64,000 bases of DNA from Dysosmobacter welbionis (lineage in GTDB: Bacteria > Bacillota > Clostridia > Oscillospirales > Oscillospiraceae), in the NCBI RefSeq assembly GCF_005121165.3, contig NZ_CP034413.3:1116001-1180000 (forward strand), read 5' to 3'. Position 1 is the first letter of the stretch, and each line of letters opens with the position of its first letter. The notes below the pieces were generated by a model, which made no database searches, was not told the origin of the DNA, and saw nothing but the letters and a program-made list of their open reading frames with translations. A program made the position numbers and the translations under genes. Of this stretch, positions 49,609-59,249 are shown in pieces.

Positions 49609-49893
49609 TTATCCCTCCTGGTCCGGATAAACCTCCTCGCGGTAAGCCGCAAGGGTTTTGCGAAGCTCGCTGTTGGTGATCCTGGCTTCGCCTCTGATCT
49701 TTTCAGAAAGCCGGTTCTCGTCCGCCGCTACAAACAGCACGTGTCTGCGCTTTTTGCGTTTGGGCGACTCCACCTTCCTGGATTTCCCGTCCGCCAGCAG
49801 CAGGTACTCCCCCTCCACCGCGAGAACGATGAAGAGCTTTCCCTGGTCCCGGCCGGCAACGGATCTTACGATGTTGGATGCTGCAATTTCCAT
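49609..49893 (-). CDS. KOW-domain RNA-binding protein (L14e-like)
   Basis: 94-residue protein with a KOW motif near the N-terminus (VRSVAGRDQGKLFIVLAVEGEYLLLADG) and a basic patch (KVESPKRKKRRH). Genes like this are found between map and infA in many Clostridia and Bacilli and are called L14e/L27e-like; attachment to the ribosome is assumed and not shown. The start follows the map stop by ten bases. Confidence 0.88.
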   Translation of the reverse strand: MEIAASNIVRSVAGRDQGKLFIVLAVEGEYLLLADGKSRKVESPKRKKRRHVLFVAADENRLSEKIRGEARITNSELRKTLAAYREEVYPDQEG

Positions 49894-49903
49894 GCGTTTC
49901 CTC

Positions 49904-50656
49904 TCAGATGGCGGGGGCCGTCAGGATCTCAGGCTCGCCGTCCGTGATCAGAATGGAATTTTCATAGTGGGCCGCCCATTTGCCGTCCAGCGTCTTGACG
50001 GTCCAGCCGTCGCTCATCTGCTGGATGGCCGCCGAGCCGGCGTTCACCATGGGTTCGATTGCAAGCGTCATGCCGCGGAGGAGCCTGGGCCCCCGGCCGG
50101 GATGGCCGTAATTGGGGATCTCCGGCGACTCGTGCATCTGGGCGCCGACACCGTGGCCGACGTATTCCCGGACGATGGAGTAGTCGTGACTCTCCACGTA
50201 CTGCTGGATGGCTGCCGAGATATCGAACAGCCGGTAGCCCTCCTTGGCAAACCTGATTCCCTCAAAAAAGCTCTGTCTGGTCACGTCGATCAGATCCTGC
50301 GCCTCCGGGGAGATCCTGCCGCAGGGGAAGGTGGCCGCACAGTCGCCGTGAAACCCTCCAATGTACGCTCCCACATCCACACTGACGATATCGCCCTCCT
50401 GGAGGACCCGGGGTCCGGGAATTCCGTGGATGATCTCGTCGTTGACGCTGATGCAGGCGCTGGCCGGATAGCCGTTGTAATGCAGGAAGGAGGGGACTGC
50501 GCCTTGCTTGCGAATGAAATGCTCCACTGCACGGTCGATCTCATGGGTTGTGACGCCGGGCTTTACCAATTCCCCTGCATAAGCACGGGCAGCCGCGGTA
50601 ATTTTTCCGGCCCGGCGCATCAATTCGATCTCATGGGGGGATTTGAGTGTAATCAT
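49904..50656 (-). CDS. map: Methionine aminopeptidase, type I
   Basis: Removes the initiator methionine. The 250-residue product has the five metal ligands in order: Asp in VSVDVGAYIGGFHGD and GDCAATF, His in YVGHGVGAQMHE, Glu in TLAIEPMVN and the final Glu near YENSILITDGEPEILT. The substrate His is in FLHYNGYPASACISVND. It follows adk by four bases and is part of the spc-alpha cluster as in B. subtilis. Confidence 0.96.
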   Translation of the reverse strand: MITLKSPHEIELMRRAGKITAAARAYAGELVKPGVTTHEIDRAVEHFIRKQGAVPSFLHYNGYPASACISVNDEIIHGIPGPRVLQEGDIVSVDVGAYIGGFHGDCAATFPCGRISPEAQDLIDVTRQSFFEGIRFAKEGYRLFDISAAIQQYVESHDYSIVREYVGHGVGAQMHESPEIPNYGHPGRGPRLLRGMTLAIEPMVNAGSAAIQQMSDGWTVKTLDGKWAAHYENSILITDGEPEILTAPAI

Positions 50657-50660
50657 ACGC

Positions 50661-51293
50661 TCATCTCCCCAGTGCGTGGAGGATGGCCCGGGAGGTCTCT
50701 TCCACAGAGGGCTGATTCTCCACAGGCTTCAGGAGTCCCCGCTGGGCATAGAAGTCCTTCAGCGGCTCGGTCTCCTTATGATAGACCTCGAGCCGCGCCT
50801 TGACGGTCTCGGGGGCATCATCTTTCCGCTGGACCAGCTTACCGCCGCACTTGTCGCACACGCCCTCCTGCTTGGGGGGCACAGCTACCATGTGGTAGCT
50901 GGCCCCGCAGGATTCGCAGACACGGCGGCCGCTCATCCGCTCCATGATGGTCTCGTCAGAGATCTCAATAGAGATCACGTCGTCAAATGTGATCCCGGCC
51001 TTTTCCAGGGCCGCGGCCTGGGCGATGGTGCGGGGCACCCCGTCCAGGATATAGCCGTTCTTGCAGTCATCCTCTGCCAGCCGCTCCGTGACGATGCCGA
51101 TGATGACGTCGTCCGGCACCAGCTGGCCGGCGTCCATATAGGACTTGGCCTTCAGGCCGGTGGGCGTGCCGTTTTTGATGGCCGCCCGGAGGATGTTGCC
51201 TGTGGAAATGGTGGGAATACTCAGTTCTCTGCACAGGATTTCCGCCTGTGTTCCCTTACCGGCGCCGGGGGCGCCCAACAGGATCAGCTTCAA
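50661..51293 (-). CDS. adk: Adenylate kinase, zinc-binding LID form
   Basis: Interconverts 2 ADP and ATP + AMP. The 210-residue product has P-loop GAPGAGKGTQAE, the AMP-binding TGNILRAAIKNGTPTG, and DGVPRTIAQA. The LID carries a four-cysteine zinc site (CESCG and CDKCG), the usual Gram-positive arrangement. It lies between secY and map, with a 17-base gap to secY. Confidence 0.96.
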   Translation of the reverse strand: MKLILLGAPGAGKGTQAEILCRELSIPTISTGNILRAAIKNGTPTGLKAKSYMDAGQLVPDDVIIGIVTERLAEDDCKNGYILDGVPRTIAQAAALEKAGITFDDVISIEISDETIMERMSGRRVCESCGASYHMVAVPPKQEGVCDKCGGKLVQRKDDAPETVKARLEVYHKETEPLKDFYAQRGLLKPVENQPSVEETSRAILHALGR

Positions 51294-51310
51294 TTGAAAC
51301 GCCTTCTCTC

Positions 51311-52627
51311 TTATTCCAGGAAGCCCTTGTACTGACGCATCAGCATCTGGGCCTCCAGCGCCTTGACAGTCTCCAGAGCCACGCCGACCACGATGATGAC
51401 GGAGGTGCCGCCGATCGCCAGATAAGCGTTGCCGACAGCCTTACCCAGCAGCAGCGGGCAGATCGCCACGATGCCCAGATAAATGGCGCCGAACAGGGTG
51501 ATCTTGCTCAGGACTTTCTTGATGAAGTCCACAGTGGGCTTGCCGGGACGGAATCCCGGGATAAAGCCGCCCTGCTTCTTCAGGTTGTTGGCGATCTCCA
51601 CCGGATTGAACTGGATGGTGGAGTAGAAATAGCTGAAACCGATGATCATGATGAAATACACGATCATATAGATGAAGGACTGGGTATCGATGGCGTCGTA
51701 GATTGCCCGGGAAACCGTCTCCTCCTCGGGAATACCGATGAAGGTCCAGATCGTCACGGGCAGAGACGCGATGCTCTGGGCGAAGATGATGGGCAGAACG
51801 CCGGACATATTCACCTTCATGGGGAGGTGAGAGCTCTGGCCGCCGTACATCTTCCGGCCCACCTGCCGCTTGGCATACTGGACGGGAATGCGGCGCTCTG
51901 CGTCGCTGATGAACACGACGAACACAACCAGCGCCAGGACGCCCACCAGCAGCAACACCACCAGAGCCGGGTGCAGCGCACCGTCCGCGGCAGCGCCGCC
52001 GTTGGCCCAGCTCACCACGCCGCTGTACAGAGAGCTGACAGAGGTGGGGATCCGGGACAGGATGCCGGCGAACAGAATGATGGAAATGCCGTTGCCGATG
52101 CCGAACTCCGTCACCTGCTCGCCCATCCACATGACGAAGGAGGAGCCGGCGATGAAGGACACGACGATGACCAGTGCGGGCCAGATGCCGGTGGCATCAG
52201 ATGCCAGCAGGTTGTAGTTGCGCATCATGAAATAGTAGCCGACCGCCTGCAGGATGGCGATGCCGACAGTGGTATAGCGGGTGATGGACTGGATCTTCTT
52301 CCGTCCCTCTTCACCGCCATCCTTGGCCAGCCGCTCCAGGGCCGGGATGGCCACAGTCAGCAGCTGGATGATGATGGATGCGTTGATATAGGGCTGGATG
52401 CTCAGGGCGAAGACCGTTGCCTGGGCAAAGGCGCCGCCGGACATCACGTTGTACAGGCCCAGAATGGTGCCGCCCATCTGATCCAGATAGGTCTCCAGCA
52501 GGCCGACATCCACGTAAGGCACCGTGATGGCGTTGCCGATCCGGAAGATCAACAGGATGAGGAGTGTAAAAATGATCTTCTTCCGCAGTTCGGGGATGCC
52601 CCACGCTTTGCGAATGGTTTGGATCAC
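51311..52627 (-). CDS. secY: Preprotein translocase subunit SecY
   Basis: Channel subunit of the Sec translocon. The 438-residue product has ten membrane helices, the plug region after the first (DVGLLETYLDQMGGTILGLY), and the conserved cytoplasmic loop AYFNIQPY-like YAKRQVGRKMYGGQSSHLPM and FRPGKPTVDFIKKVL. It follows rplO by one base, as in the spc operon of nearly all bacteria. Confidence 0.96.
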   Translation of the reverse strand: MIQTIRKAWGIPELRKKIIFTLLILLIFRIGNAITVPYVDVGLLETYLDQMGGTILGLYNVMSGGAFAQATVFALSIQPYINASIIIQLLTVAIPALERLAKDGGEEGRKKIQSITRYTTVGIAILQAVGYYFMMRNYNLLASDATGIWPALVIVVSFIAGSSFVMWMGEQVTEFGIGNGISIILFAGILSRIPTSVSSLYSGVVSWANGGAAADGALHPALVVLLLVGVLALVVFVVFISDAERRIPVQYAKRQVGRKMYGGQSSHLPMKVNMSGVLPIIFAQSIASLPVTIWTFIGIPEEETVSRAIYDAIDTQSFIYMIVYFIMIIGFSYFYSTIQFNPVEIANNLKKQGGFIPGFRPGKPTVDFIKKVLSKITLFGAIYLGIVAICPLLLGKAVGNAYLAIGGTSVIIVVGVALETVKALEAQMLMRQYKGFLE

Positions 52628-52628
52628 G

Positions 52629-53069
52629 TTACATCACCTCGGCCTTTCCGCCTGCTGCCTCGATAGCCTCCTTGGCAGAAGCGGAGAAAGCAGAAGCCTG
52701 GACAGTGAGCTTCTTGGACAGCTTGCCGCTGCCCAGAACCTTGTAGCCGTAGCGGCACTTGGAGAGGATACCCTTCTCCAGCAGCGCGTGGACCGTGACA
52801 GTATCGCCGTCCTGGAACTGATCCAGGGTGCTGAGATTCACGATCTCCAGGGGCTTTGCGAAGATGTTGTTGAAGCCGCGCTTGGGGATGCGGCGGGCCA
52901 GAGGCATCTGGCCGCCTTCAAAGCCAACACGGATCTTGCCGCCGGAGCGGGCCTTCTGGCCCTTGTGACCGCGGCCGCCGGTCTTTCCGTTGCCGGAGCC
53001 GGCGCCCCGGCCCTTCCGGTACGGGGCCCGGACGGAGCCCTCGGCGGGAGACAGTTCGCTCAACTTCAT
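52629..53069 (-). CDS. rplO: 50S ribosomal protein L15
   Basis: uL15, 146 residues. The start is [21 protein letters not shown] with the conserved glycine-rich [20 protein letters not shown], which threads into 23S rRNA. It continues with [20 protein letters not shown]. It lies between rpmD and secY. Confidence 0.97.
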   Translation of the reverse strand: MKLSELSPAEGSVRAPYRKGRGAGSGNGKTGGRGHKGQKARSGGKIRVGFEGGQMPLARRIPKRGFNNIFAKPLEIVNLSTLDQFQDGDTVTVHALLEKGILSKCRYGYKVLGSGKLSKKLTVQASAFSASAKEAIEAAGGKAEVM

Positions 53070-53083
53070 AATTCCGTGCCTCC

Positions 53084-53266
53084 TTATTTCACTTCTGTGA
53101 CCTGCAGCAGGTAGCCGATCTTGGCGATCTTGCCGCGGGTCTGGTCGTTGTCGGGCTGCACGGTGATGTCACCGATCTTGCGCAGGCCCATGGAATGAGC
53201 GGTGGCGACCTGTTTTTCCAGGCGGCCGTTCAGGCTCTTGACGAGCTTAATATTTAAGTTTGCCAT
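53084..53266 (-). CDS. rpmD: 50S ribosomal protein L30
   Basis: uL30, 60 residues, short bacterial form: [20 protein letters not shown], then [20 protein letters not shown]. It lies between rpsE and rplO with gaps of 12 and 14 bases. Confidence 0.97.
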   Translation of the reverse strand: MANLNIKLVKSLNGRLEKQVATAHSMGLRKIGDITVQPDNDQTRGKIAKIGYLLQVTEVK

Positions 53267-53278
53267 TTTTGCGCCTCC

Positions 53279-53779
53279 TTAACCCACGATCTCTTCGACG
53301 CTCTTGCCGCGGATGCGGGCGACCTCCTCGGGACCGCGCATGCTCTTGAGGCCCTCGAAGGCGGCGGCGACAACGTTGTTGGGGTTGTTGGAACGCAGGC
53401 ACTTGGTCCGGATATCCTTGATGCCTGCGGCCTCGACGACGGCACGCACAGCGCCGCCGGCGATCACGCCGGTACCGGGGGCAGCGGGCTTCATCAGCAC
53501 GCGGCCGGCACCGGCCTCACCGATGGTCTCATGGGGCACAGTGGTGCCGGAGAGGGTCACGGTGATCATGTTCTTCTTGGCGGCTTCGATGCCCTTGCGG
53601 ATGGCCTCGGGGACCTCAGCGGCCTTGCCCAGGCCATAGCCCACCTTGCCCTTGCCGTCGCCCACGACGACCAAGGCGGAGAATTTCATCACACGGCCGC
53701 CCTTGACGGTCTTGGAGACGCGGTTCAGGGAAACGACCTTCTCGATATACTCGCTCTGTTCTCTTTCAAATCTAGGCAT
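53279..53779 (-). CDS. rpsE: 30S ribosomal protein S5
   Basis: uS5, 166 residues, at the mRNA entry site. The S5 signature is present ([40 protein letters not shown]) with the C-terminal domain [20 protein letters not shown]. It follows rplR by 18 bases. Confidence 0.97.
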   Translation of the reverse strand: MPRFEREQSEYIEKVVSLNRVSKTVKGGRVMKFSALVVVGDGKGKVGYGLGKAAEVPEAIRKGIEAAKKNMITVTLSGTTVPHETIGEAGAGRVLMKPAAPGTGVIAGGAVRAVVEAAGIKDIRTKCLRSNNPNNVVAAAFEGLKSMRGPEEVARIRGKSVEEIVG

Positions 53780-53797
53780 GTTGTCGTTCCTCCTCCC

Positions 53798-54157
53798 TTA
53801 GAATTTCAGGCCGCCCTCGCGGGCACCCTCAGCCAGAGCCTTCACGCGGCCGTGGTACAGATAGCCGCCGCGGTCAAACACGACAGTCTCGATACCCTTG
53901 GCCTTGGCGCGCTCGGCCACCAGCTTGCCAACGGCAGTGGCAGCGGCGATATTGCCGCCGTAACCTTCGATGGCCTTGTCCAGGGAGGAAGCGGAAGCCA
54001 GGGTCACGCCGTTGACATCATCGATGACCTGGGCGTAGATGTTGGCCTCGCTGCGGAACACATTCAGACGCGGCATCTCAGGGGTGCCGGAGATCTTGGC
54101 GCGCACTCTCTTGTGGCGCTTCAGGCGCTGGGCGTTGGTATTCGGTCTCTTAATCAT
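53798..54157 (-). CDS. rplR: 50S ribosomal protein L18
   Basis: uL18, 119 residues, binds 5S rRNA. The start [20 protein letters not shown] and the ending [20 protein letters not shown] are standard. It lies between rplF and rpsE. Confidence 0.97.
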   Translation of the reverse strand: MIKRPNTNAQRLKRHKRVRAKISGTPEMPRLNVFRSEANIYAQVIDDVNGVTLASASSLDKAIEGYGGNIAAATAVGKLVAERAKAKGIETVVFDRGGYLYHGRVKALAEGAREGGLKF

Positions 54158-54171
54158 ATCGGCACACCTCC

Positions 54172-54717
54172 TTACTTCTTGGCGCCGGTCTTACCGACCT
54201 TGCGGCGGATGACTTCATCGGCGTACTTGATGCCCTTGCCCTTATAAGGCTCGGGAGGACGCTTCTCGCGGACCTCGGCCGCAAACTGGCCGACAGCCTG
54301 CTTGTCGCATCCGTTGATGACGATTTTATTGGGAGCGGGGACATCGATGGTGATGCCCTCGATCTCAGAAACGATCACCTGGTGAGAGAAGCCCAGGTTC
54401 ATGACCAGGTTCTTACCCTCCTTGGCCACACGGTAGCCGACGCCGTTAACCTCCAGCTCCTTCTTGTAGCCGTCGGTCACACCGACGATCATGTTATGGA
54501 GCAGAGTGCGGGTCAGGCCGTGGAGGCTGCGGTGCAGCTTGTCGTCGGAAGGACGCTCCACGGTGATCGTGCTGCCTTCCTGTTTAAGAATCATCTCAGG
54601 GCGCAGAGCCTTCGTCAGCTCGCCCTTGGGTCCCTTAACGGTCACCACATTACCCTCGGCGACATTGACGGTGACGCCGGCGGGAACGGTAATGGGCATT
54701 CTGCCAATTCTAGACAT
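54172..54717 (-). CDS. rplF: 50S ribosomal protein L6
   Basis: uL6, 181 residues with two similar domains. The start [20 protein letters not shown] and the C-terminal signature [19 protein letters not shown] are standard. It is close to the sarcin-ricin loop in the ribosome. It follows rpsH by 15 bases. Confidence 0.97.
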   Translation of the reverse strand: MSRIGRMPITVPAGVTVNVAEGNVVTVKGPKGELTKALRPEMILKQEGSTITVERPSDDKLHRSLHGLTRTLLHNMIVGVTDGYKKELEVNGVGYRVAKEGKNLVMNLGFSHQVIVSEIEGITIDVPAPNKIVINGCDKQAVGQFAAEVREKRPPEPYKGKGIKYADEVIRRKVGKTGAKK

Positions 54718-54732
54718 GGTCCAATACCCTCC

Positions 54733-55131
54733 TTACCAAACGAATGCCAGGACCTCGCCGCCGACATGGAGCTCGCGGGCCTTCTTGTCGGTCATGACGC
54801 CCTTGGACGTAGAGATGATAGCGATGCCCAGGCCGCGGAGCACGCGGGGCAGCTCGTCGGCGCCCACATAGACGCGCAGGCCGGGCTTGGAGACGCGGCG
54901 CAGGCCGGTGATAACCTTTTCCTTGCCCGCGTTGTACTTCAGGGAGATGTGGATGACACCCTGGGTTCCGTCCTCCACCACCTGGAAGTTCTTGATATAG
55001 CCCTCATCCAGCAGAATCTGAGCGATGCTCTTCTTCATGTTGGAGGCGGGAACATCAACGGTGTCGTGCTTGGCGTTGTTGGCGTTGCGGATGCGGGTCA
55101 GCATATCCGCAACCGGATCGGTGATATGCAT
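54733..55131 (-). CDS. rpsH: 30S ribosomal protein S8
   Basis: uS8, 132 residues, primary 16S binder. The start [20 protein letters not shown] and the signature [20 protein letters not shown] are standard. It is preceded by an unusual 184-base gap from rpsN. Confidence 0.97.
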   Translation of the reverse strand: MHITDPVADMLTRIRNANNAKHDTVDVPASNMKKSIAQILLDEGYIKNFQVVEDGTQGVIHISLKYNAGKEKVITGLRRVSKPGLRVYVGADELPRVLRGLGIAIISTSKGVMTDKKARELHVGGEVLAFVW

Positions 55132-55315
55132 AATAAATCCTCCTATTTTAGAGTTGCGGCTCTCTCGAGACCGCTGCGGCAGCGAGGTATCATGGCGAAT
55201 GGAGCAGTCCGCTCGCGCGTGGTGCCCAATTCGTCATGACCTTTCGCCATCCGATCTGCCAAAGGCTCCATATCAAAAGCCCGTGGTCACAAAATTTGGT
55301 TGCGCGGGGCGCCTC
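55132..55315 (-). other. Long intergenic gap inside the spc operon (rpsN to rpsH)
   Basis: No gene. On the minus strand ATGGCGAA and TTCGCCAT (near 55250 and 55193) form an 8-bp perfect stem enclosing a GC-rich region. All other gaps around here are under 25 bases. The end carries the AGGAGG site of rpsH. It may be an S8-responsive leader, an insertion scar or a processing site. Confidence 0.5.
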
Positions 55316-55501
55316 TCAGAAGGAGGCCTTCCGCACGCCGGGGATCTCGCCCTTGTAGGCCAGTTCCCGGAAGCAGATACGGCAGACGCCGTAGTCACGC
55401 AGATAGGCGTGGGGGCGGCCGCACAGCTTGCAGCGGTTGTATCTCCGGGAGGAGAACTTGGGAGCCCGCTGCTGCTTGAGAATCATGGATTTCTTTGCCA
55501 T
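55316..55501 (-). CDS. rpsN: 30S ribosomal protein S14, zinc type
   Basis: uS14, 61 residues, type Z. Zinc ligands Cys24, Cys27, Cys40 and Cys43 are all present ([11 protein letters not shown] and [12 protein letters not shown]). The start at 55501 ([20 protein letters not shown]) follows GGAGGAAGAAACG; a longer frame belongs to the other strand's shadow. It follows rplE by 13 bases. Confidence 0.97.
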   Translation of the reverse strand: MAKKSMILKQQRAPKFSSRRYNRCKLCGRPHAYLRDYGVCRICFRELAYKGEIPGVRKASF

Positions 55502-55514
55502 CGTTTCTTCCTCC

Positions 55515-56054
55515 TTAGCGGGCGAAGGGAGCGCCGACCTGCTCCAGCAGGGCGCGGGCCTCTTCATCGGTGTGCGCGGTGGTGCAGATGACCACATCCA
55601 TGCCGCGGATCTTGTCGATCTTGTCGTACTCGATCTCGGGGAAGATCAGCTGCTCCTTGATGCCCAGGGCATAGTTGCCGCGGCCGTCGAAGGAGTTGGG
55701 GTTGATGCCCTGGAAATCACGGACGCGGGGCAGGGCCACGTTGAACAGGCGGTCCAGGAACTCCCACATCTTGTCGCCCCGCAGGGTGACCTTGGCGCCG
55801 ATGGGCATATCCTCACGCAGCTTGAAGTTTGCGATGGACTTGCGGGCCCGGGTAATGACGGGCTTCTGGCCGGTAATCTGGCTCAGATCGCCCACCACGT
55901 TCTCCAGAACCTTGGAGTTTTCACGCGCCTCACCGCAGCCCACGTTCACGACCACCTTGTCGATCTTGGGGATCTGCATGACGCTCTTGTAGCCGAACTG
56001 CTTCATCAGGGCGGGAGCGACTTCGGCAGTGTATTTTTCTTTCAGTCTGGCCAT
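55515..56054 (-). CDS. rplE: 50S ribosomal protein L5
   Basis: uL5, 179 residues, binds 5S rRNA and helix 84. It has [40 protein letters not shown] and the C-terminal [20 protein letters not shown]. It lies between rplX and rpsN. Confidence 0.97.
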   Translation of the reverse strand: MARLKEKYTAEVAPALMKQFGYKSVMQIPKIDKVVVNVGCGEARENSKVLENVVGDLSQITGQKPVITRARKSIANFKLREDMPIGAKVTLRGDKMWEFLDRLFNVALPRVRDFQGINPNSFDGRGNYALGIKEQLIFPEIEYDKIDKIRGMDVVICTTAHTDEEARALLEQVGAPFAR

Positions 56055-56071
56055 TTGTCAGCTCTCCTTTC

Positions 56072-56383
56072 TCACAGCTCAGCGCCGCAGTGCTTGCACA
56101 CGCGGGTCTTCTTGCCGCCCTCGATCTTGTGGGCGACGCGGGTGCCCTTGCTGCACTTGGGGCACACCACCTGCACCTTGCAGGCGGCAATGGCGGCCTC
56201 GCGCTTCATGATGCCGCCCTCTTCGCCCTGCTTGCGGGGCTTGACGTGGCAGGTCACCATGTTGATGCCCTCCACGACAACCTTCAGGGAGCCGGGAACG
56301 GTGCCCAGCACCTTGCCCTGCTTGCCCTTGTCCTTGCCGGACAGGACGACAACGGTATCGCCCTTCTTAATGTTCATAGCCAT
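56072..56383 (-). CDS. rplX: 50S ribosomal protein L24
   Basis: uL24, 103 residues, with the KOW motif at the start (IKKGDTVVVLSGKDKGKQGK). The C-terminal part has CPKCSKGTRV and CKHCG, two CxxC pairs that suggest a zinc site, as in several Gram-positive L24 proteins. It is an early assembly protein. Confidence 0.97.
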   Translation of the reverse strand: MAMNIKKGDTVVVLSGKDKGKQGKVLGTVPGSLKVVVEGINMVTCHVKPRKQGEEGGIMKREAAIAACKVQVVCPKCSKGTRVAHKIEGGKKTRVCKHCGAEL

Positions 56384-56396
56384 TTCGCTGCCCTCC

Positions 56397-56765
56397 TCAA
56401 ATCACTTCGGGAGCGAGGGACAGGATCTTCATGTAATCCTTGTCGCGCAGCTCACGAGCAACCGGCCCGAAGATACGGGTGCCTCTGGGGTTCTTGTCAT
56501 CCTTGATCAGGACGGCGGCATTGTCGTCGAAACGGACATAGGTGCCGTCCGCCCGGCGGACGCCCTTGGCGCTGCGGACGATCACGGCCTTGACAACCTC
56601 GCCCTTCTTCACCGTGCCGCCGGGGGTGGACTTGCGGACGGACGCGACGATCACATCGCCGATGTTGCCGAACTTCCGCTTGGAGCCGCCCAGGACACGG
56701 ATGCACTTGATCTCCTTGGCGCCGGTATTATCGGCCACCTTCAGAAATGTTTCCTGCTGAATCAT
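56397..56765 (-). CDS. rplN: 50S ribosomal protein L14
   Basis: uL14, 122 residues: [20 protein letters not shown] at the start and the signature region [20 protein letters not shown]. It forms an intersubunit bridge and the RsfS docking site. It lies between rpsQ and rplX. Confidence 0.98.
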   Translation of the reverse strand: MIQQETFLKVADNTGAKEIKCIRVLGGSKRKFGNIGDVIVASVRKSTPGGTVKKGEVVKAVIVRSAKGVRRADGTYVRFDDNAAVLIKDDKNPRGTRIFGPVARELRDKDYMKILSLAPEVI

Positions 56766-56777
56766 AACGGCACCTCC

Positions 56778-57044
56778 TTACTTCGCTTTTTCAATGATCT
56801 CGACCACGCGCCACCGCTTGTCCTTGGACAGGGGGCGGGTCTCCATCACTTTGACCCGGTCGCCGATGCCGCAGGCATTCTCCTCGTCATGGGCCTTCAG
56901 CTTGTAAGTGCGGCCGACGATCTTCTTGTACAGGGGATGGGCCACACGGTCTTCAATGGCGACGACCACGGTCTTGTCCATCTTGTCGGATACGACTCTG
57001 CCGACCCGGGTCTTGCGGGAGGAAGTTCTCTTCTCTTCGTTCAT
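56778..57044 (-). CDS. rpsQ: 30S ribosomal protein S17
   Basis: uS17, 88 residues, OB fold. It has [20 protein letters not shown] and [19 protein letters not shown]. It lies between rpmC and rplN. Confidence 0.97.
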   Translation of the reverse strand: MNEEKRTSSRKTRVGRVVSDKMDKTVVVAIEDRVAHPLYKKIVGRTYKLKAHDEENACGIGDRVKVMETRPLSKDKRWRVVEIIEKAK

Positions 57045-57061
57045 GTTCGATTCCCTCCTTC

Positions 57062-57271
57062 TTACTGCTTGTCAGAAGCTCCGGAGAGCTCCTTTTGACG
57101 CAACATGGTCTTGACTCGGGCAATGTCATGCTTGGTCTCCCGGATCTTCAGGGGATTATCCAGCTGATTGGTGGCGTGCTGCATACGCAGATAGAAAAGA
57201 TCCTTCTTCAGGCCCACCAGCTTCTCGTTGAGCTGCTCGGGGGTCATGCTACGAATTTCACTTGCCTTCAT
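57062..57271 (-). CDS. rpmC: 50S ribosomal protein L29
   Basis: uL29, 69 residues, a two-helix protein at the exit tunnel ([20 protein letters not shown], then [16 protein letters not shown]). A GTG at 57277 would overlap rplP. ATG 57271 has AGGTGA six bases upstream, formed by the end of rplP. Confidence 0.95.
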   Translation of the reverse strand: MKASEIRSMTPEQLNEKLVGLKKDLFYLRMQHATNQLDNPLKIRETKHDIARVKTMLRQKELSGASDKQ

Positions 57272-57273
57272 CT

Positions 57274-57696
57274 TCACTCACCTGCTTCCTCGGTGCGGGC
57301 GACGATCTTCGTCTTGATGGGCAGCTTGTGGCTGGCCAGACGAAGCGCCTCGCGGGCAACTTCTTCAGACACGCCGGCGATCTCGAACATGATGCGGCCG
57401 GGCTTCACGACGGCAACCCAGAACTCGGGGGAACCCTTACCGGAACCCATGCGGGTCTCAGCGGGCTTCTTGGTCACGGGCTTGTCGGGGAAAATCTTGA
57501 TCCAAACCTGACCGCCACGCTTGGTGTAGCGGGTCATGGCGATACGGGCCGCCTCGATCTGATTGCTGGTGATCCAGGCGGGCTCCAGGGCCTGCAGGCC
57601 GAACTCACCGTAGGCAATGGTGTTGCCGCGGGTGGCCTTGCCGGTCATACGGCCGCGGTGTACGCGGCGATACTTGACTCTCTTCGGCAGAAGCAT
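57274..57696 (-). CDS. rplP: 50S ribosomal protein L16
   Basis: uL16, 140 residues, at the A-site end of the 50S subunit. The start [20 protein letters not shown] and the signature [20 protein letters not shown] are standard. It overlaps the rpsC stop by one base. Confidence 0.97.
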   Translation of the reverse strand: MLLPKRVKYRRVHRGRMTGKATRGNTIAYGEFGLQALEPAWITSNQIEAARIAMTRYTKRGGQVWIKIFPDKPVTKKPAETRMGSGKGSPEFWVAVVKPGRIMFEIAGVSEEVAREALRLASHKLPIKTKIVARTEEAGE

Positions 57697-58586
57697 TACT
57701 GGGCTCCTCCTTCCTTAGCGGGTGCCGCAGGCGCCGCGGGGGCAGCCGGACGGCTGGGATTGGTGGCACGGTTGAAACCGCCCTGGGGGCGGCCCTGGCC
57801 GCGGTTGAAACCGCCCTGACGGTCACGGTTAAACCCGCCGCCCTGGCGCCGGTCGCCGAAACCGCCGCGGCGGTCGCCATCCCGGCGGGGACGACGCTCA
57901 CGACGCTCCTGGTAGGGCTTGGAGGTGTCCATGGTGCGGGGGGTGGTGCGCAGGGTCTGAGAGAGGACCTCTCCCTTGTAGATCCAGACCTTCACGCCGA
58001 TGCGGCCGAAGGTGGTGGCAGCCTCCGCGAAGCCGTACTCAATGTCGGCGCGGATGGTCTGCAGGGGGATGGTGCCCTCGTGATAGTGCTCCACGCCGGC
58101 GATCTCACGTCCGCCCAGACGGCCGGAGCAGCAAACCTTGATGCCCTTGGCGCCGGCGCGCATGGCGCGGGCCATGGCGTTCTTCATGGCGCGGCGGTGA
58201 GAGATACGCTTCTCCAACTGCTGGGCGATGTTCTCCGCCACCAGCTGGGCGTTCATGTCGGGGTTGCGGACCTCGACGATGTTCAGGCGCACCTTCTTGC
58301 CGATCAGCTTCTCCACAGCGAGACGATACTGCTCGATCTGCTCGCCGCCCTTGCCGATGACCATGCCCGGCCGGGCGCAGTGGAGGAAGATGGTGACGAC
58401 TTCGTTGCTCCGCTCGATCTCGATCTTGGGAACACCGGCGCCGTACAGGGTCTTCTTCAGGTACTTGCGGATCTTCTGATCCTCGACGATCAGATCGCCG
58501 ACCTTCTCATCACTGGCATACCAACGGGAATCCCAGTCTTTGATGACGCCCACGCGCAGGCCGTGGGGATTTACTTTCTGTCCCAT
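57696..58586 (-). CDS. rpsC: 30S ribosomal protein S3 with a long Arg/Gly-rich C-terminal tail
   Basis: uS3 of the head at the mRNA entry. Residues 1-220 are standard: KH domain ([20 protein letters not shown]) and C-terminal domain ending in [18 protein letters not shown]. After that comes a low-complexity tail of about 75 residues, rich in Arg, Gly, Asn, Gln and Phe, with repeats such as GGFNRD, GGFNRG and GGFNRA, and a Pro/Ala end. Total 296 residues, against about 210-235 in most bacteria. The tail resembles RGG-type RNA-binding segments. It overlaps rplP by one base. Confidence 0.96.
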   Translation of the reverse strand: MGQKVNPHGLRVGVIKDWDSRWYASDEKVGDLIVEDQKIRKYLKKTLYGAGVPKIEIERSNEVVTIFLHCARPGMVIGKGGEQIEQYRLAVEKLIGKKVRLNIVEVRNPDMNAQLVAENIAQQLEKRISHRRAMKNAMARAMRAGAKGIKVCCSGRLGGREIAGVEHYHEGTIPLQTIRADIEYGFAEAATTFGRIGVKVWIYKGEVLSQTLRTTPRTMDTSKPYQERRERRPRRDGDRRGGFGDRRQGGGFNRDRQGGFNRGQGRPQGGFNRATNPSRPAAPAAPAAPAKEGGAQ

Positions 58587-58605
58587 AAAACTGTTCTCCT
58601 CCCTC

Positions 58606-58953
58606 TTATGCCTTTTCCGTCACAGCCAGGGTGACGTGAGAAGTCTTCTTATTGATCCGATAGGCGCGGCCCTGAGCCCGGGGCATCATCCGCTTCAGGA
58701 TGGGGCCGGGAGTGGCGAACACCTCGGACACCACCAGCTTGGCGGGGTCCATGCCGAAGTTGTTCTCGGCATTGGCACAGGCGGACTTCAGGAGCTTCAT
58801 CAGAGGCTCGGAAGCGGCCTTGGGGGTCTGCATCAGGATCGCCATGGCGGTGCCGGCGTCCTTGCCGCGGATCAGATCACACACGATCTGGACCTTGCGG
58901 GGAGCGATGCGGACATAGCGCAGATACGCTTTGGCAATCTTCATCTCTTCCAT
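58606..58953 (-). CDS. rplV: 50S ribosomal protein L22
   Basis: uL22, 115 residues from the ATG at 58953; an ATG three codons earlier sits on top of the AGGAGG site. It has [20 protein letters not shown] and the tunnel hairpin region [20 protein letters not shown]. It lies between rpsS and rpsC. Confidence 0.96.
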   Translation of the reverse strand: MEEMKIAKAYLRYVRIAPRKVQIVCDLIRGKDAGTAMAILMQTPKAASEPLMKLLKSACANAENNFGMDPAKLVVSEVFATPGPILKRMMPRAQGRAYRINKKTSHVTLAVTEKA

Positions 58954-58971
58954 GTTCTGCATCCTCCTTCA

Positions 58972-59235
58972 TTAAGAATCTTTCCGATGGCCGCGGAAGG
59001 TGCGGGTGGGCGCGAACTCACCCAGCTTGTGGCCGACCATATCCTCCTGGATATAGACGGGCACGTGCTTGCGGCCGTCGTGAACGGCAATGGTGTGGCC
59101 CACGAAGGCGGGGAAGATGGTAGAGCTCCGGCTCCAGGTCTTGAGGACCTTCTTCTCGTTCTTCGCGTTCATTTCCTCGACCCGCTTCAGAAGCTCCGGG
59201 GCAACATACGGGCCTTTTTTAATGGATCTGCTCAT
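58972..59235 (-). CDS. rpsS: 30S ribosomal protein S19
   Basis: uS19, 87 residues: [20 protein letters not shown] at the start and [20 protein letters not shown]. It lies between rplB and rplV in the usual S10 operon order. Confidence 0.97.
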   Translation of the reverse strand: MSRSIKKGPYVAPELLKRVEEMNAKNEKKVLKTWSRSSTIFPAFVGHTIAVHDGRKHVPVYIQEDMVGHKLGEFAPTRTFRGHRKDS

Positions 59236-59249
59236 ATTGACTTGCCTCC

